Origin: Candidatus Alistipes faecavium | GTDB lineage: Bacteria > Bacteroidota > Bacteroidia > Bacteroidales > Rikenellaceae | Length of the DNA: 64,000 nucleotides | Reading direction: 5' to 3' | Assembly (NCBI GenBank): GCA_019118605.1 | Contig: DWYP01000016.1 | Coordinates: 1 to 64,000 of the forward strand | In this document: positions 33,300-41,102 of the stretch, one piece after another | Layout of the letters: each line of letters starts with the position of its first letter | Position numbering within the stretch: the first letter of the stretch is position 1 | Notes under the pieces: generated by a model | What the model saw: the letters and a program-made list of their open reading frames with translations, nothing else | The model's database searches: none | Told to the model about the DNA's origin: nothing | Made by a program: the position numbers and the translations under genes

Positions 33300-33919
33300 G
33301 GCTTCAGGGCCGTATCGTCGCGCTGCGCGCCGTGGAACCCCGCGACGTCGACCTGCTGTACGGGTGGGAGAACGACGTGGAGATTTGGGCCGTGAGCGGC
33401 ACGACCGAACCCTTCTCGCGCGCACAGATCGAGCAATTCGTCGAGCGCCAGCTTGCAGGGGCCGATCTCCTGCGCACCGGGCAGCTGCGACTGATGATCG
33501 ACGTGCGGCAGGCGGACGGGTTGAGCAGGGCGGACGGAGCAGCGGAGAATGAGAACGGGAGTATGTCCGGGAATGTGTCCGGGGGTGTATCCGGCGGCGG
33601 AGGGTTCCGCACGGTCGGGGCCGTCGATCTGTTCGAGTATGACCCCCTGAACGGCCGCGCGGGCCTCGGCATCCTGATCTACGGCGAGGAGAACCGCCGC
33701 AGAGGCTATGCCTCCGACACGCTGGAGATCCTCTGCCGCTACGCCCGCGAGCAGCTCCGACTGCATCAGCTCTGGTGCACCGTCGGGGCCGGAAATGCGG
33801 CAAGTCTCGCGCTCTTCCGGCAGGCAGGGTTCGTCGAAACGGGGGTGCGCCGCGACTGGCTCTGGTCGCCCGAAGGATTCCGCGACGAGATCCTCCTCCA
33901 GAAAATCCTCGACATATAG
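33296..33919 (+). CDS. GNAT family N-acetyltransferase
   Basis: A 207-residue GNAT protein of the RimJ/SpeG-like group. The start RIVALRAVEPRDVDLLYGWEND and the acetyl-CoA region EENRRRGYASDTLEIL (near residue 143), then VGAGNAASLALFRQAGFVETG (key N, S, F and G residues) are typical. Between about residues 65 and 102 there is a low-complexity insertion rich in Gly, Ser and Asn that splits the domain and is not part of the family core. The ATG overlaps the stop codon of the ROK regulator (ATGA), so the two are co-translated. The acceptor is unknown. Confidence 0.85.
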   Translation: MRLQGRIVALRAVEPRDVDLLYGWENDVEIWAVSGTTEPFSRAQIEQFVERQLAGADLLRTGQLRLMIDVRQADGLSRADGAAENENGSMSGNVSGGVSGGGGFRTVGAVDLFEYDPLNGRAGLGILIYGEENRRRGYASDTLEILCRYAREQLRLHQLWCTVGAGNAASLALFRQAGFVETGVRRDWLWSPEGFRDEILLQKILDI

Positions 33920-33970
33920 GGCCTTCCGAAGGTGCCTCCCCCTTCGGAACGCATAAAAAACGCATAAGAA

Positions 33971-34001
33971 AAGCGGGCTTCCCTCCAAGGGAAGCCCGCT
34001 T
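33971..34001. terminator. Bidirectional terminator between the GNAT gene and galK
   Basis: AAGCGGGCTTCCCT and AGGGAAGCCCGCTT form a perfect 14-bp stem with a 3-nt loop between convergent genes; short T-runs occur on both strands. Confidence 0.85.
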
Positions 34002-34023
34002 CTTCGTTCCGCAGCGCGGAGGG

Positions 34024-35157
34024 TTACTCCAGGCGGCGCGAGCCGTCGGAGATCACCACGTCGTAGATCTTCGGCTCGTGGCCGTACTTGGCATTGAACT
34101 TCTCCTTCGCCGTGGCGATGAAGTGGTCGTAGAGACTGTCCTTCACCAGGTTGATCGTGCAGCCTCCGAAGCCGCCGCCCATGATGCGCGAACCCGTCAC
34201 GCCGCACTCCGCAGCCACCTCGGCCAGGAAGTCCAGCTCCTCGCACGACACTTCGTAATCCTTCGACATGCCCCAGTGGGTCTCGTACATCCGCTTGCCA
34301 ACGGTCTCGTAGTCGCCCTTCTCGAGCGCATCGCACACGTCGAGCACCCGGCGCTCCTCGCCGATCACGTAGCGCGCACGCTTGTAGTCCTCCTCGGAAA
34401 TCTTATCCTTGATGGCGTCGAGCTGCTCCATCGTGGCGCCACGCAGGAACTCCTGACCCAGCATCTTCGCCACCCGCTCGCACGAGGCGCGGCGGTCGTT
34501 GTAGGGCGAGCCTACGAGCTCATGCTTCACGCGCGAGTCGACCAGCACGAGCTTGTAACCCTTCGGATCGAACGGGAAGTAGGCGTACTCCAGCGAACGG
34601 CAGTCGAGACGCATCAGGCACCCCTTCTTGCCGAAAACCGAGGCGAACTGATCCATGATGCCGCAGTTCACGCCGCAATAGTTGTGCTCGGTCGACTGGC
34701 CGATCTTCGCCAGCTCGAACTTGTCGATGCCGCAGTGGTAGAGGTCGTTCAGCGCAAAGGCGTAGGTAGACTCCAGGGCTGCCGACGACGACATCCCGGC
34801 TCCCAGAGGCACGTCTCCGGCGAAAACGGTGTCGAAACCGCCGATCACGCCGCCGCGCTTCTGGATCTCGCGGCACACGCCGAAGATGTAGCAGGCCCAG
34901 CTCTCGGCGGGCTTGTCCTCCTCGCGCAGTCCGAATTCCGACGACTCGCCCAGATCGAGGGCGTAGGCGCGGACCTTGTCGGTGCCGTTCAGGCGGATGG
35001 CCGCAACGATACCCTTGTCGACGGCGCCCGGGAAGACGAAGCCTCCGTTGTAGTCGGTGTGCTCACCGATCAGGTTGATACGTCCGGGCGAGGCGAAAAG
35101 AATGGCATCGGGGCCGAACATCTCCCGGAATTTGCTGCTGACTTTCTCTTTCATCAT
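34024..35157 (-). CDS. galK: Galactokinase
   Basis: A 377-residue GHMP kinase phosphorylating galactose at C1 (Leloir pathway). The signature PGRINLIGEHTDYNGGFVFP (near residue 25), the ATP loop PLGAGMSSSAALESTYAFA near residue 120, the catalytic-base region CGIMDQFASVFG near residue 168 and MGGGFGGCTINLV near the C-terminus are all present. Start set at the first of two adjacent ATGs (35157); the upstream frame extension has no homology features. No other gal gene is adjacent. Confidence 0.96.
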   Translation of the reverse strand: MMKEKVSSKFREMFGPDAILFASPGRINLIGEHTDYNGGFVFPGAVDKGIVAAIRLNGTDKVRAYALDLGESSEFGLREEDKPAESWACYIFGVCREIQKRGGVIGGFDTVFAGDVPLGAGMSSSAALESTYAFALNDLYHCGIDKFELAKIGQSTEHNYCGVNCGIMDQFASVFGKKGCLMRLDCRSLEYAYFPFDPKGYKLVLVDSRVKHELVGSPYNDRRASCERVAKMLGQEFLRGATMEQLDAIKDKISEEDYKRARYVIGEERRVLDVCDALEKGDYETVGKRMYETHWGMSKDYEVSCEELDFLAEVAAECGVTGSRIMGGGFGGCTINLVKDSLYDHFIATAKEKFNAKYGHEPKIYDVVISDGSRRLE

Positions 35158-35460
35158 GGTTTTAAAGGTATTTAAGTTATACGGTTTGCATGCGATTCGA
35201 GGATCCAAATATACGAAGATAGCAAAAATTCCCGGAAATCCCGCATCCCGAGGCATAAAATGCCGCCCGGAACCGGCAAAATCATCCAAACGGGCACGCC
35301 GGATGTCGAAACGCAACGGCCCAGAGATGAATTTACCGTGAAAATGAACGTCGGCGGAAGATTTCGATTTGCAAATCCGGAATTGTTTCGTACTTTTGCA
35401 GTGATTTCGTTTCACAACCTCATCGGCTTCCATCCCGACAACTCAAAAAAACGCATACCA
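35158..35460. other. Divergent intergenic region between galK and the GDPD gene
   Basis: On the minus strand TATATTTG (35213-35206) is a likely galK -7 box. On the plus strand TTTG (35368-35371), a 19-nt spacer and TACTTTTG (35391-35398) form a good promoter for the phosphodiesterase gene at 35461. No gene is seen. Confidence 0.65.
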
Positions 35461-36222
35461 ATGAAAAAGAAACTTCTCTTCACCGCGGCCTGGCTGCTGG
35501 CAGCCGGATCGCTCCTCGCTCAGCCCAAAGTCATCGCCCACCGCGGATACTGGACAGCTCCCGAATCGGCCCAGAACTCCCTGGCTTCGTTCACAAAGGC
35601 CGATGCCATAGGCGCCTTCGGTTCGGAGTTCGACGTGTGGATGACGGCCGACGACAAACTGATCGTCAACCACGACAAGGTCTACAAGGGAACCGACATC
35701 AACATGGAGAAGGCGACGGCCAAGGAGGTCACGCAGATCGTCCTGCCGAACGGCGAGAACATCCCCACGCTGGACCAGTACCTCCAGCTCGCCGCGCAGA
35801 AACCCGCCACGCGCGTCATCCTCGAGATGAAGACCCTTTCGGACTACAACCGCGAAGACCTCGCTGCCGAAAAGATCGTCAAGGCTCTCAAGAAATACGG
35901 ACTCGTGGAGCGCACGGACATCATCAGCTTCTCGCTCAACGCCTGCCTGGCCTTCAAGAAGCTGCTGCCCGACACGAATATCTACTACCTGAACGGCGAC
36001 CTCACGCCCAAGAGCATCCAGCGCCTCGGACTCGCAGGCATCGACTACTCCGAGAAGGTGCTGCGCAAGCATCCCGAGTGGGTGAAGCAGGCCCACGAGC
36101 TCGGACTCGAGGTCAATGTCTGGACGGTGGACAAGGAGGAGTCGATGAAGTATTTCATCGATCTGGGCGTCGACTACATCACGACGAACTATCCCGAGAA
36201 GCTGCAGGCGATGCTGAAATAG
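35461..36222 (+). CDS. Glycerophosphodiester phosphodiesterase
   Basis: A 253-residue GDPD/UgpQ-family enzyme with a signal peptide ending near residue 20 (SLLAQ), so it acts in the periplasm. The catalytic features are visible: VIAHRGYWTAPESAQNSLASF (His-Arg near residue 27, Glu near 34), EFDVWMTADDKLIVNHDKVY (Glu/Asp and His near residues 60-75), and EMKT near residue 123. It would release glycerol-3-phosphate from deacylated phospholipids. A DeoR-family regulator and a GlpT-like transporter follow, fitting a glycerol-phosphate uptake module. Confidence 0.92.
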   Translation: MKKKLLFTAAWLLAAGSLLAQPKVIAHRGYWTAPESAQNSLASFTKADAIGAFGSEFDVWMTADDKLIVNHDKVYKGTDINMEKATAKEVTQIVLPNGENIPTLDQYLQLAAQKPATRVILEMKTLSDYNREDLAAEKIVKALKKYGLVERTDIISFSLNACLAFKKLLPDTNIYYLNGDLTPKSIQRLGLAGIDYSEKVLRKHPEWVKQAHELGLEVNVWTVDKEESMKYFIDLGVDYITTNYPEKLQAMLK

Positions 36223-36242
36223 CCCGCGCGGCAGACTGAACG

Positions 36243-36277
36243 AAGCGGCGGCTTCCCCGATGGGGATGCCGCCGCTT
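36243..36277 (+). terminator. Hairpin after the GDPD gene
   Basis: AAGCGGCGGC and GCCGCCGCTT form a 10-bp stem continuing into TCCCC/GGGGA, 20 nt after the stop codon. The T-run is weak, so it is only a probable terminator. Confidence 0.6.
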
Positions 36278-36292
36278 GGATTTCAATGCCCC

Positions 36293-36425
36293 GGGCGGGA
36301 GGTATTCGCCCCCCCGGGCAGGAAGTGTTCGGCTTTCAGGCGGGAGGTGTTCGGCTCTCGGGCGGGAGATGTTCGGCCCCCGGGCGGGAGGTGTTCGGCC
36401 CCCGGGCGGGAGGTGTTCGGCGCAC
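36293..36425. repeat. Six tandem copies of a 22-bp GC-rich repeat
   Basis: Copies start at 36293, 36316, 36338, 36360, 36382 and 36404 with consensus GGGCGGGAGGTGTTCGGCCC plus two bases; the period is 22 (once 23). They lie between the GDPD gene and the convergent DeoR gene. The unit is not a multiple of three and no coding function is evident. Confidence 0.9.
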
Positions 36426-36440
36426 GCGGGGCCGTGCCAG

Positions 36441-36496
36441 GGCTGGGTCAGAGCCGGAGCAGAGCCGTGTCGGAGCCGTGTCGGAGCTGGGTCAGG
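36441..36496. repeat. 11-bp tandem repeat next to the 22-bp array
   Basis: AGCCGTGTCGG occurs twice in a row (36463-36473, 36474-36484), followed and preceded by degenerate copies (AGCTGGGTCAG types). Eleven is half the 22-bp period of the neighbouring array. Confidence 0.65.
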
Positions 36497-36514
36497 ATTT
36501 GTCGGGGGCGTCGG

Positions 36515-37312
36515 TCAGAGGCTGTCGACCACCGTCACCTCGATGCCCCGCTCGCGCAGGCGCTCCAGGTAGAGGGGCTGCACCCCGCTGTCGGTAATAA
36601 TAAGATCCACAGCCTCCAGGTCGCAGATCTTGCTGAAGCCCCGGCGTCCGAACTTCGAACTGTCGGCCAGCACCACGACTTTCTGCGCCGCATCGATCAT
36701 CGCGCCGTTGAGCGACGCTTCGAGCATGTTCGTCGTCGTGAGTCCGAACTCCAGGTCGATGCCGTCGACACCCACGAACAGCTTGCTGCAGTTGAAGTGC
36801 CGCAGCATCTGCTCGGCAAAGGGGCCCACGACCGACATCGAACTCCGCCGCGTGATGCCGCCCAACTGGATGACATCCGTATCGGCGTGCTGCGAGAGGA
36901 TCTGCGTCACGGGAACCGACGAGGTGATGACCGTCAGGTGCCCCACGGGCTGGATCTCCCGCGCCAGGAACGCCACCGTGGTTCCCGAGGCGATGATGAT
37001 CGAGTCGTCCCGGGAAATCAGCGAGGCGCCCGCAGCGCCGATGGCCCGCTTTTCGGGAACGTTCTTCTTCTCCTTCTCGCTCACATGGCGGTCGCTGATA
37101 TAGGGACTGATCAGGATGGCACTGCCGTGCGTACGGTATAGTTTTTTCTGCTGCTCGAGGTACGAAAGGTCCTTGCGGATTGTCACCTCGGAGACCCGAA
37201 ACATCTCGGAGAGCTGCGTCACGGAGAGGGAACCCCGCTGCTGCAACAGCATCAGGATCCGGTTATGCCGCTCGGGGAGGCTCAGGATGGAATCTTCGCC
37301 GGGTTTGTTCAT
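36515..37312 (-). CDS. DeoR/GlpR family transcriptional regulator
   Basis: A 265-residue repressor. The N-terminal DeoR helix-turn-helix is RHNRILMLLQQRGSLSVTQLSEMF (key L, S, V, L) with RVSEVTIRKDLSYLEQQ near residue 43; the C-terminal sugar-phosphate-binding domain has IIIASGTTVAFLAR near residue 107, IQLGG, VVGPFAEQML and VVVLADSSKFGRRGF near residue 218. Placement between a glycerophosphodiesterase and a GlpT-like transporter suggests that it senses glycerol-3-phosphate, as GlpR does. Start at 37312 gives the standard DeoR length. Confidence 0.9.
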   Translation of the reverse strand: MNKPGEDSILSLPERHNRILMLLQQRGSLSVTQLSEMFRVSEVTIRKDLSYLEQQKKLYRTHGSAILISPYISDRHVSEKEKKNVPEKRAIGAAGASLISRDDSIIIASGTTVAFLAREIQPVGHLTVITSSVPVTQILSQHADTDVIQLGGITRRSSMSVVGPFAEQMLRHFNCSKLFVGVDGIDLEFGLTTTNMLEASLNGAMIDAAQKVVVLADSSKFGRRGFSKICDLEAVDLIITDSGVQPLYLERLRERGIEVTVVDSL

Positions 37313-37623
37313 ATATGTACGTTTTGAGCCAATATACGAAATATATTCGAAACAGCCATGCTTTCCGACGGAAAATTCAACTTGAGAGGAAAAACCCGCC
37401 CCAATGCCCCCTCCGGGCGTCCCCCGGGAGAGAATATTCCAAAATACGGAAGCCTTTATTTTGAAATACAAAAAACCATTTGTATTTTTGTTGCGAAACA
37501 AAACCCTTGAAAACAATACCGGTGCCCCGGCACCGCATGCGGCCCCGATGCAGGGGGCGGCAATACCCTTGAACCCTATCGCTAACCGAACCGGGCCGCT
37601 GCATCGGGCCCTTGCGCTATTTT
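37313..37623 (+). promoter_or_regulatory. glpT promoter and structured 5' leader
   Basis: TTTG (37460-37463), a 19-nt spacer and TATTTTTG (37483-37490) form a good plus-strand promoter. The 5' UTR of about 127 nt contains the perfect hairpin CGGTGCC-CC-GGCACCG (37520-37535) and a long-range pairing of CGATGCAG (37546-37553) with CTGCATCG (37599-37606), extended by flanking GGCCC/GGGCC, ending 14 nt before the start codon. The left part (37313-37459) shows no gene. Confidence 0.6.
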
Positions 37624-39003
37624 ATGTGGAAACTGCTACAACCACCTGCCTATAAGCAGGAAATCGCAGCCGACAAAGTCGACGCCAAGTACAGGAAATT
37701 GCGCCTGCAGGTATTCATCGGAATCTTCATCGGATACGCCGGATTCTACCTCGTGCGCAAAAACTTCTCGATGGCCATGCCCGAACTCGCCGGACTCGGG
37801 TTCGACACCAGCGAGCTGAGTATCGTCCTCTCGATGAACGCCGTGGCCTATGCGCTCTCGAAATTCCTCATGGGAAGCGTCTCCGACCGCAGCAACGCCC
37901 GCGTATTCCTTCCCCTGGGACTTGTCCTGGCATCCCTCTCGATGATGTTCATGATCGTCCCCGTGATGGTTCTCGGCCCCGAGCACAAGCAACTCTCGAT
38001 TATCATCATGGCCGTGCTGAACTTCCTCGTGGGATGGTTCAACGGTATGGGTTGGCCCCCGTGCGGACGCGTCATGACACACTGGTTCTCCCAGAACGAA
38101 CGCGGCACGAAAATGTCGATCTGGAACTGCGCCCACAACGTCGGCGGCGCACTCGTCGGCCCCATGGCCGTATACGGCGCCATATGGTTCGGTTCGTGGT
38201 TCTACGGCGAACACTCCGAACTCTATTTCCTGATCGGCACATACGCATTCCCCGCCGTCGTCTCGATCTTCATCGCCATACTCGCATACGTGCTCATCCG
38301 CGACACCCCGCAGTCGTGCAGCCTCCCCTCGGTGGAGAAGTGGCGGAACGACTACCCCGCAAACTACAGCGCCAAACAGGAGGAGGTGCTCTCCACCCGC
38401 GAGATCTTCTTCAAGTACGTGCTCAACAACAAGCTGCTGTGGTTCATCGCCATCGCCAACGCCTTCGTCTACATGGTGCGCTACGGATGCCTCGACTGGG
38501 CCCCGACCTATCTGCGCGAAGCTCAGGGGTATGACATCAAGCAGGCCGGATGGGCTTACTTCGCATACGAATTCGCGGCCATCCCCGGCACGCTGATCTG
38601 CGGATGGCTGAGCGACAAGGTCTTCCACGGACGGCGCGCCCTGCCCACGATCCTCTTCATGGCCATCGTCGCGGTATTCATTTTCCTATACTGGCAGTTC
38701 TCCTCGAACTACGTCATCGTCACCACGTCGCTGATCGCCATCGGCTTCTTCATCTACGGGCCCGTGATGCTCATCGGCGTGCAGGCCCTCGACCTCGCAC
38801 CCAAGAATGCCGCAGGTACGGCCGCCGGGCTCACCGGATTCTTCGGATACTTCCTCGGCACGGCCATCCTGGCGAACATCGTCCTGGGAAATGTCGCCGA
38901 CGCGGCGGGATGGGACTGGACCTTCATCCTGCTCATCGCGGCCTGTCTGCTGGCGATCCTCTTCATGGGGCTCACCTACAAGAAGGAGAAGGAGCGCGGA
39001 TAA
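37624..39003 (+). CDS. glpT: MFS transporter, GlpT/organophosphate:phosphate antiporter family
   Basis: A 459-residue inner-membrane protein with twelve predicted membrane segments. The start KYRKLRLQVFIGIFIGYAGFYLVRKNFSMAMPEL and the segment GWFNGMGWPPCGRVMTHWFSQNERG (given here by key residues G, W, P, R) are the signature of GlpT/UhpT-type antiporters, which exchange organophosphates for phosphate; the Arg of YLVRKN corresponds to a substrate-binding Arg. The neighbourhood of a glycerophosphodiesterase and a DeoR regulator favours glycerol-3-phosphate. Start set to ATG 37624; an upstream TTG at 37612 is possible but less likely. Confidence 0.88.
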   Translation: MWKLLQPPAYKQEIAADKVDAKYRKLRLQVFIGIFIGYAGFYLVRKNFSMAMPELAGLGFDTSELSIVLSMNAVAYALSKFLMGSVSDRSNARVFLPLGLVLASLSMMFMIVPVMVLGPEHKQLSIIIMAVLNFLVGWFNGMGWPPCGRVMTHWFSQNERGTKMSIWNCAHNVGGALVGPMAVYGAIWFGSWFYGEHSELYFLIGTYAFPAVVSIFIAILAYVLIRDTPQSCSLPSVEKWRNDYPANYSAKQEEVLSTREIFFKYVLNNKLLWFIAIANAFVYMVRYGCLDWAPTYLREAQGYDIKQAGWAYFAYEFAAIPGTLICGWLSDKVFHGRRALPTILFMAIVAVFIFLYWQFSSNYVIVTTSLIAIGFFIYGPVMLIGVQALDLAPKNAAGTAAGLTGFFGYFLGTAILANIVLGNVADAAGWDWTFILLIAACLLAILFMGLTYKKEKERG

Positions 39004-39084
39004 ACCCGCCCCGGGGGCCGGGGGAGGGTGAGGCGAAAAAAAGATCCCCGCACGGCATTCCGGAATCTTTGGATGTCATAGGAA

Positions 39085-39118
39085 AAAAGCCTTCCCGGCA
39101 ACAGGGAGGGCTTTTCCC
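39085..39118 (+). terminator. Probable terminator after glpT
   Basis: AAAGCCTTCCC and GGGAGGGCTTT pair with one G-U around a short loop, followed by TTTT-type sequence. Confidence 0.65.
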
Positions 39119-39141
39119 GTTTGCGTTTGCGGGAGGGGCAC

Positions 39142-39260
39142 GTTTTTTCCGGACTGCGCGTTTTTCCCGGGCCGCGCAGGCGTTTTCCGGGCGCGCAGAG
39201 TTTTCACGGTGCCGCCGAGGATTCCCCGCTGCCGCGCAGGTTTTTTCAGGCCGCGCAGGT
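39142..39260. repeat. Degenerate tandem repeats of about 18-22 bp
   Basis: Five to six imperfect units of the type GTTTTTCCCGGGCCGCGCAGG follow each other between glpT and the sigma factor gene. Units vary from 18 to 22 bp. No coding capacity is recognised. Confidence 0.6.
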
Positions 39261-39301
39261 GCCCCCGCTCGGAGCCGCAAAAGACAAAACAGGCCCAAAA
39301 T

Positions 39302-39332
39302 CTTGCCCTTTCATGCAAAATCCGTATCTTTG
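39302..39332 (+). promoter_or_regulatory. Promoter of the ECF sigma factor gene
   Basis: CTTG (39302-39305), a 19-nt spacer and TATCTTTG (39325-39332) fit the Bacteroidota promoter; the start codon is 20 nt downstream. Confidence 0.65.
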
Positions 39333-39352
39333 CAGGGCTGGTTAGGTGATAA

Positions 39353-39907
39353 ATGGAGGATCTCTTCGACATATCGGACAACCGCCGGACTGTCCGTGCC
39401 CTGAAATCCGGAGACGAAGCGGCCTTCAGGGCCATCTACATGGCCTGGAGCGCCCCGCTGCGCCGCTACGCCGACTCGATCCTCCGCAACGAAGCCGACG
39501 CCCAGGAGGTGGTGCAGGAGATCTTCGTCTCGCTGTGGATGAACCGCCGCCGGCTCGACGAAGAAAAATCCCTGCGCAACTACCTGCTGCGCGCCGTACA
39601 CAACAACGCTCTGCGCGAGTGCCAGCGCCGCGAGGTGCGCCGCCGCAATGAAGAGCGGCTCCGGGCCGAGCGCCCGACCGCCCTCGCGGAGAATCCCGAA
39701 GAGGAGGGGAATCCCCGCACCGAGGAGATCCTCCTGCCCGCCATCGCCCGTCTCCCGCGCCAGAGCCGCCGGGTCGTGGAGATGAATTTCCTCGAAAACA
39801 AGAAACACGCCGCCATCGCCTCCGAACTCTCCATCTCCCTGCGCACCGTCGAGACCATTCTCTACAAGGCCGTGCGCCGCCTGAGGGGCGAAATCAAAAA
39901 AAATTGA
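39353..39907 (+). CDS. ECF RNA polymerase sigma factor (sigma-70 family, Bacteroidales type)
   Basis: A 184-residue extracytoplasmic-function sigma factor. Region 2 is seen in DEAAFRAIYMAWSAPLRRYADSIL followed by ADAQEVVQEIFVSLW (key A, D, E, V, F, W), and region 4 in LPRQSRRVVEMNFLENKKHAAIASEL with SLRTVETILYKAVRRLR near residue 160. It is paired with the FecR-type anti-sigma factor 67 nt downstream and a SusC with an N-terminal STN domain, the usual trans-envelope signalling set that activates its own SusCD operon when ligand is imported. Confidence 0.94.
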   Translation: MEDLFDISDNRRTVRALKSGDEAAFRAIYMAWSAPLRRYADSILRNEADAQEVVQEIFVSLWMNRRRLDEEKSLRNYLLRAVHNNALRECQRREVRRRNEERLRAERPTALAENPEEEGNPRTEEILLPAIARLPRQSRRVVEMNFLENKKHAAIASELSISLRTVETILYKAVRRLRGEIKKN

Positions 39908-39974
39908 ATCCCCGGTACGTAGTTTTCGCTCCTTCCGTATTTATTCGGTAAAGAAAGATGGTTACCGGACAGAT

Positions 39975-41042
39975 ATGGACGAACCCCGCATGGAGCGCCG
40001 CATGATCGGCGCCGAAGAGGAGGAGCTGCTCGACAGACTCTGGGAGCAAACTGCCGGAGATGAGCCCCGACAGCCCGACACGGAGGGATACGCCGACCTG
40101 CAGAGAAGGATTCGGCGCCGCATCCGTACAAAGAGAATCCGCAGAATCGCTTATTCGGGAGCCGCAGCAGCAGCCGCGGCCGTGGCCGTGCTGATTGCCG
40201 GGAGGCCCGAGCCTGCCGCGGGAGACGCCTTCGAGCAGCTGGCGCGCATGGGTGTGGAGATCGACCGCCGGGAGGTGGTGATGACCACCGACGACGGGCA
40301 GCGCATGAACCTCGACCAGGCGGCGCGCCTGGCCCGCAACCAGGCCGGAGGCATGGAGCTCAGCACCGGACACGGGAGCATCGCCGTACGCGACGAACGC
40401 CGGATGAAGATCGAGGTGCCCGCAGGAAAGGAGTTCCGGCTGACGCTCGCCGACGGTACCGAGATCTGCCTCAACGCCGGGTCGGTATTCGAATACCCCG
40501 CGTCGTTCGAGGGGCTCGGGGAGCGCCGCGTCACCCTTTCGGGCGAGGCGTTCTTCGACGTCCGCCGCGACTCGCTCCGGCCCTTTTGCATCGAAATGCC
40601 CGACAACCAGAGCATCCGCGTGCTGGGAACACGGTTCAATGTCCACGCCTACGCCGGGGAGCGCGAGCATGTCACCACGCTCGTCGAAGGCCGTATCGCC
40701 TACCGGGCCGCCGAAGAATCCGAAGAGCTCGAGCTGCATCCCAATCAGCAGGTGCGCATCGACTGCGACACGAAACAAACCTCGCTCCGCGAGGTGGATG
40801 CCGCGGCCTATGCCGCCTGGACCGAAGGGTGGCTGTGGTTCGAGGCCGAGCCCCTCGAGCAGCTTGCCGAACGGTTCGAACGGGCATACGGAATCCGGAT
40901 CGTCGTGGCGGAGCCCCTGCGCGCCTACACCTTCTCGGGCAAGATCCGCCGCGAAAGGGGCATCGACTACATCCTCGACCTGCTGGCCGGGACGACCGGA
41001 ATCCGCTGCGAGGTGGAGGACGGCATAATGTACCTCCGATGA
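39975..41042 (+). CDS. FecR family anti-sigma factor
   Basis: A 355-residue inner-membrane protein. An N-terminal cytoplasmic part binds sigma; one membrane helix lies at about residues 58-76 (Ala/Val-rich, SGAAAAAAAVAVLIAG). The periplasmic FecR domain begins near residue 140 (KEFRLTLADGTEICLNAGSVFEYP, key L, D, G, T, L, N) with VTLSGEAFFDV near residue 185 and RVLGTRFNVHAY near residue 218; the C-terminus (about 270-355) is the DUF4974 domain. It relays signals from the STN domain of SusC to the sigma factor. Confidence 0.93.
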   Translation: MDEPRMERRMIGAEEEELLDRLWEQTAGDEPRQPDTEGYADLQRRIRRRIRTKRIRRIAYSGAAAAAAAVAVLIAGRPEPAAGDAFEQLARMGVEIDRREVVMTTDDGQRMNLDQAARLARNQAGGMELSTGHGSIAVRDERRMKIEVPAGKEFRLTLADGTEICLNAGSVFEYPASFEGLGERRVTLSGEAFFDVRRDSLRPFCIEMPDNQSIRVLGTRFNVHAYAGEREHVTTLVEGRIAYRAAEESEELELHPNQQVRIDCDTKQTSLREVDAAAYAAWTEGWLWFEAEPLEQLAERFERAYGIRIVVAEPLRAYTFSGKIRRERGIDYILDLLAGTTGIRCEVEDGIMYLR

Positions 41043-41102
41043 CAAACGGCCCGCGAAGAGGGCCGGAAACGCACATTCGAACACAAAAAAAGAGTGCTCC
41101 AT

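Noticed and set aside
36293..36425. CRISPR array
   Set aside because: The 22-bp units follow each other directly without unique spacers and no cas genes are near.
37612..37623. TTG start four codons before the glpT ATG
   Set aside because: The ATG at 37624 is closer to the conserved start of the family and TTG starts are rare in this group.
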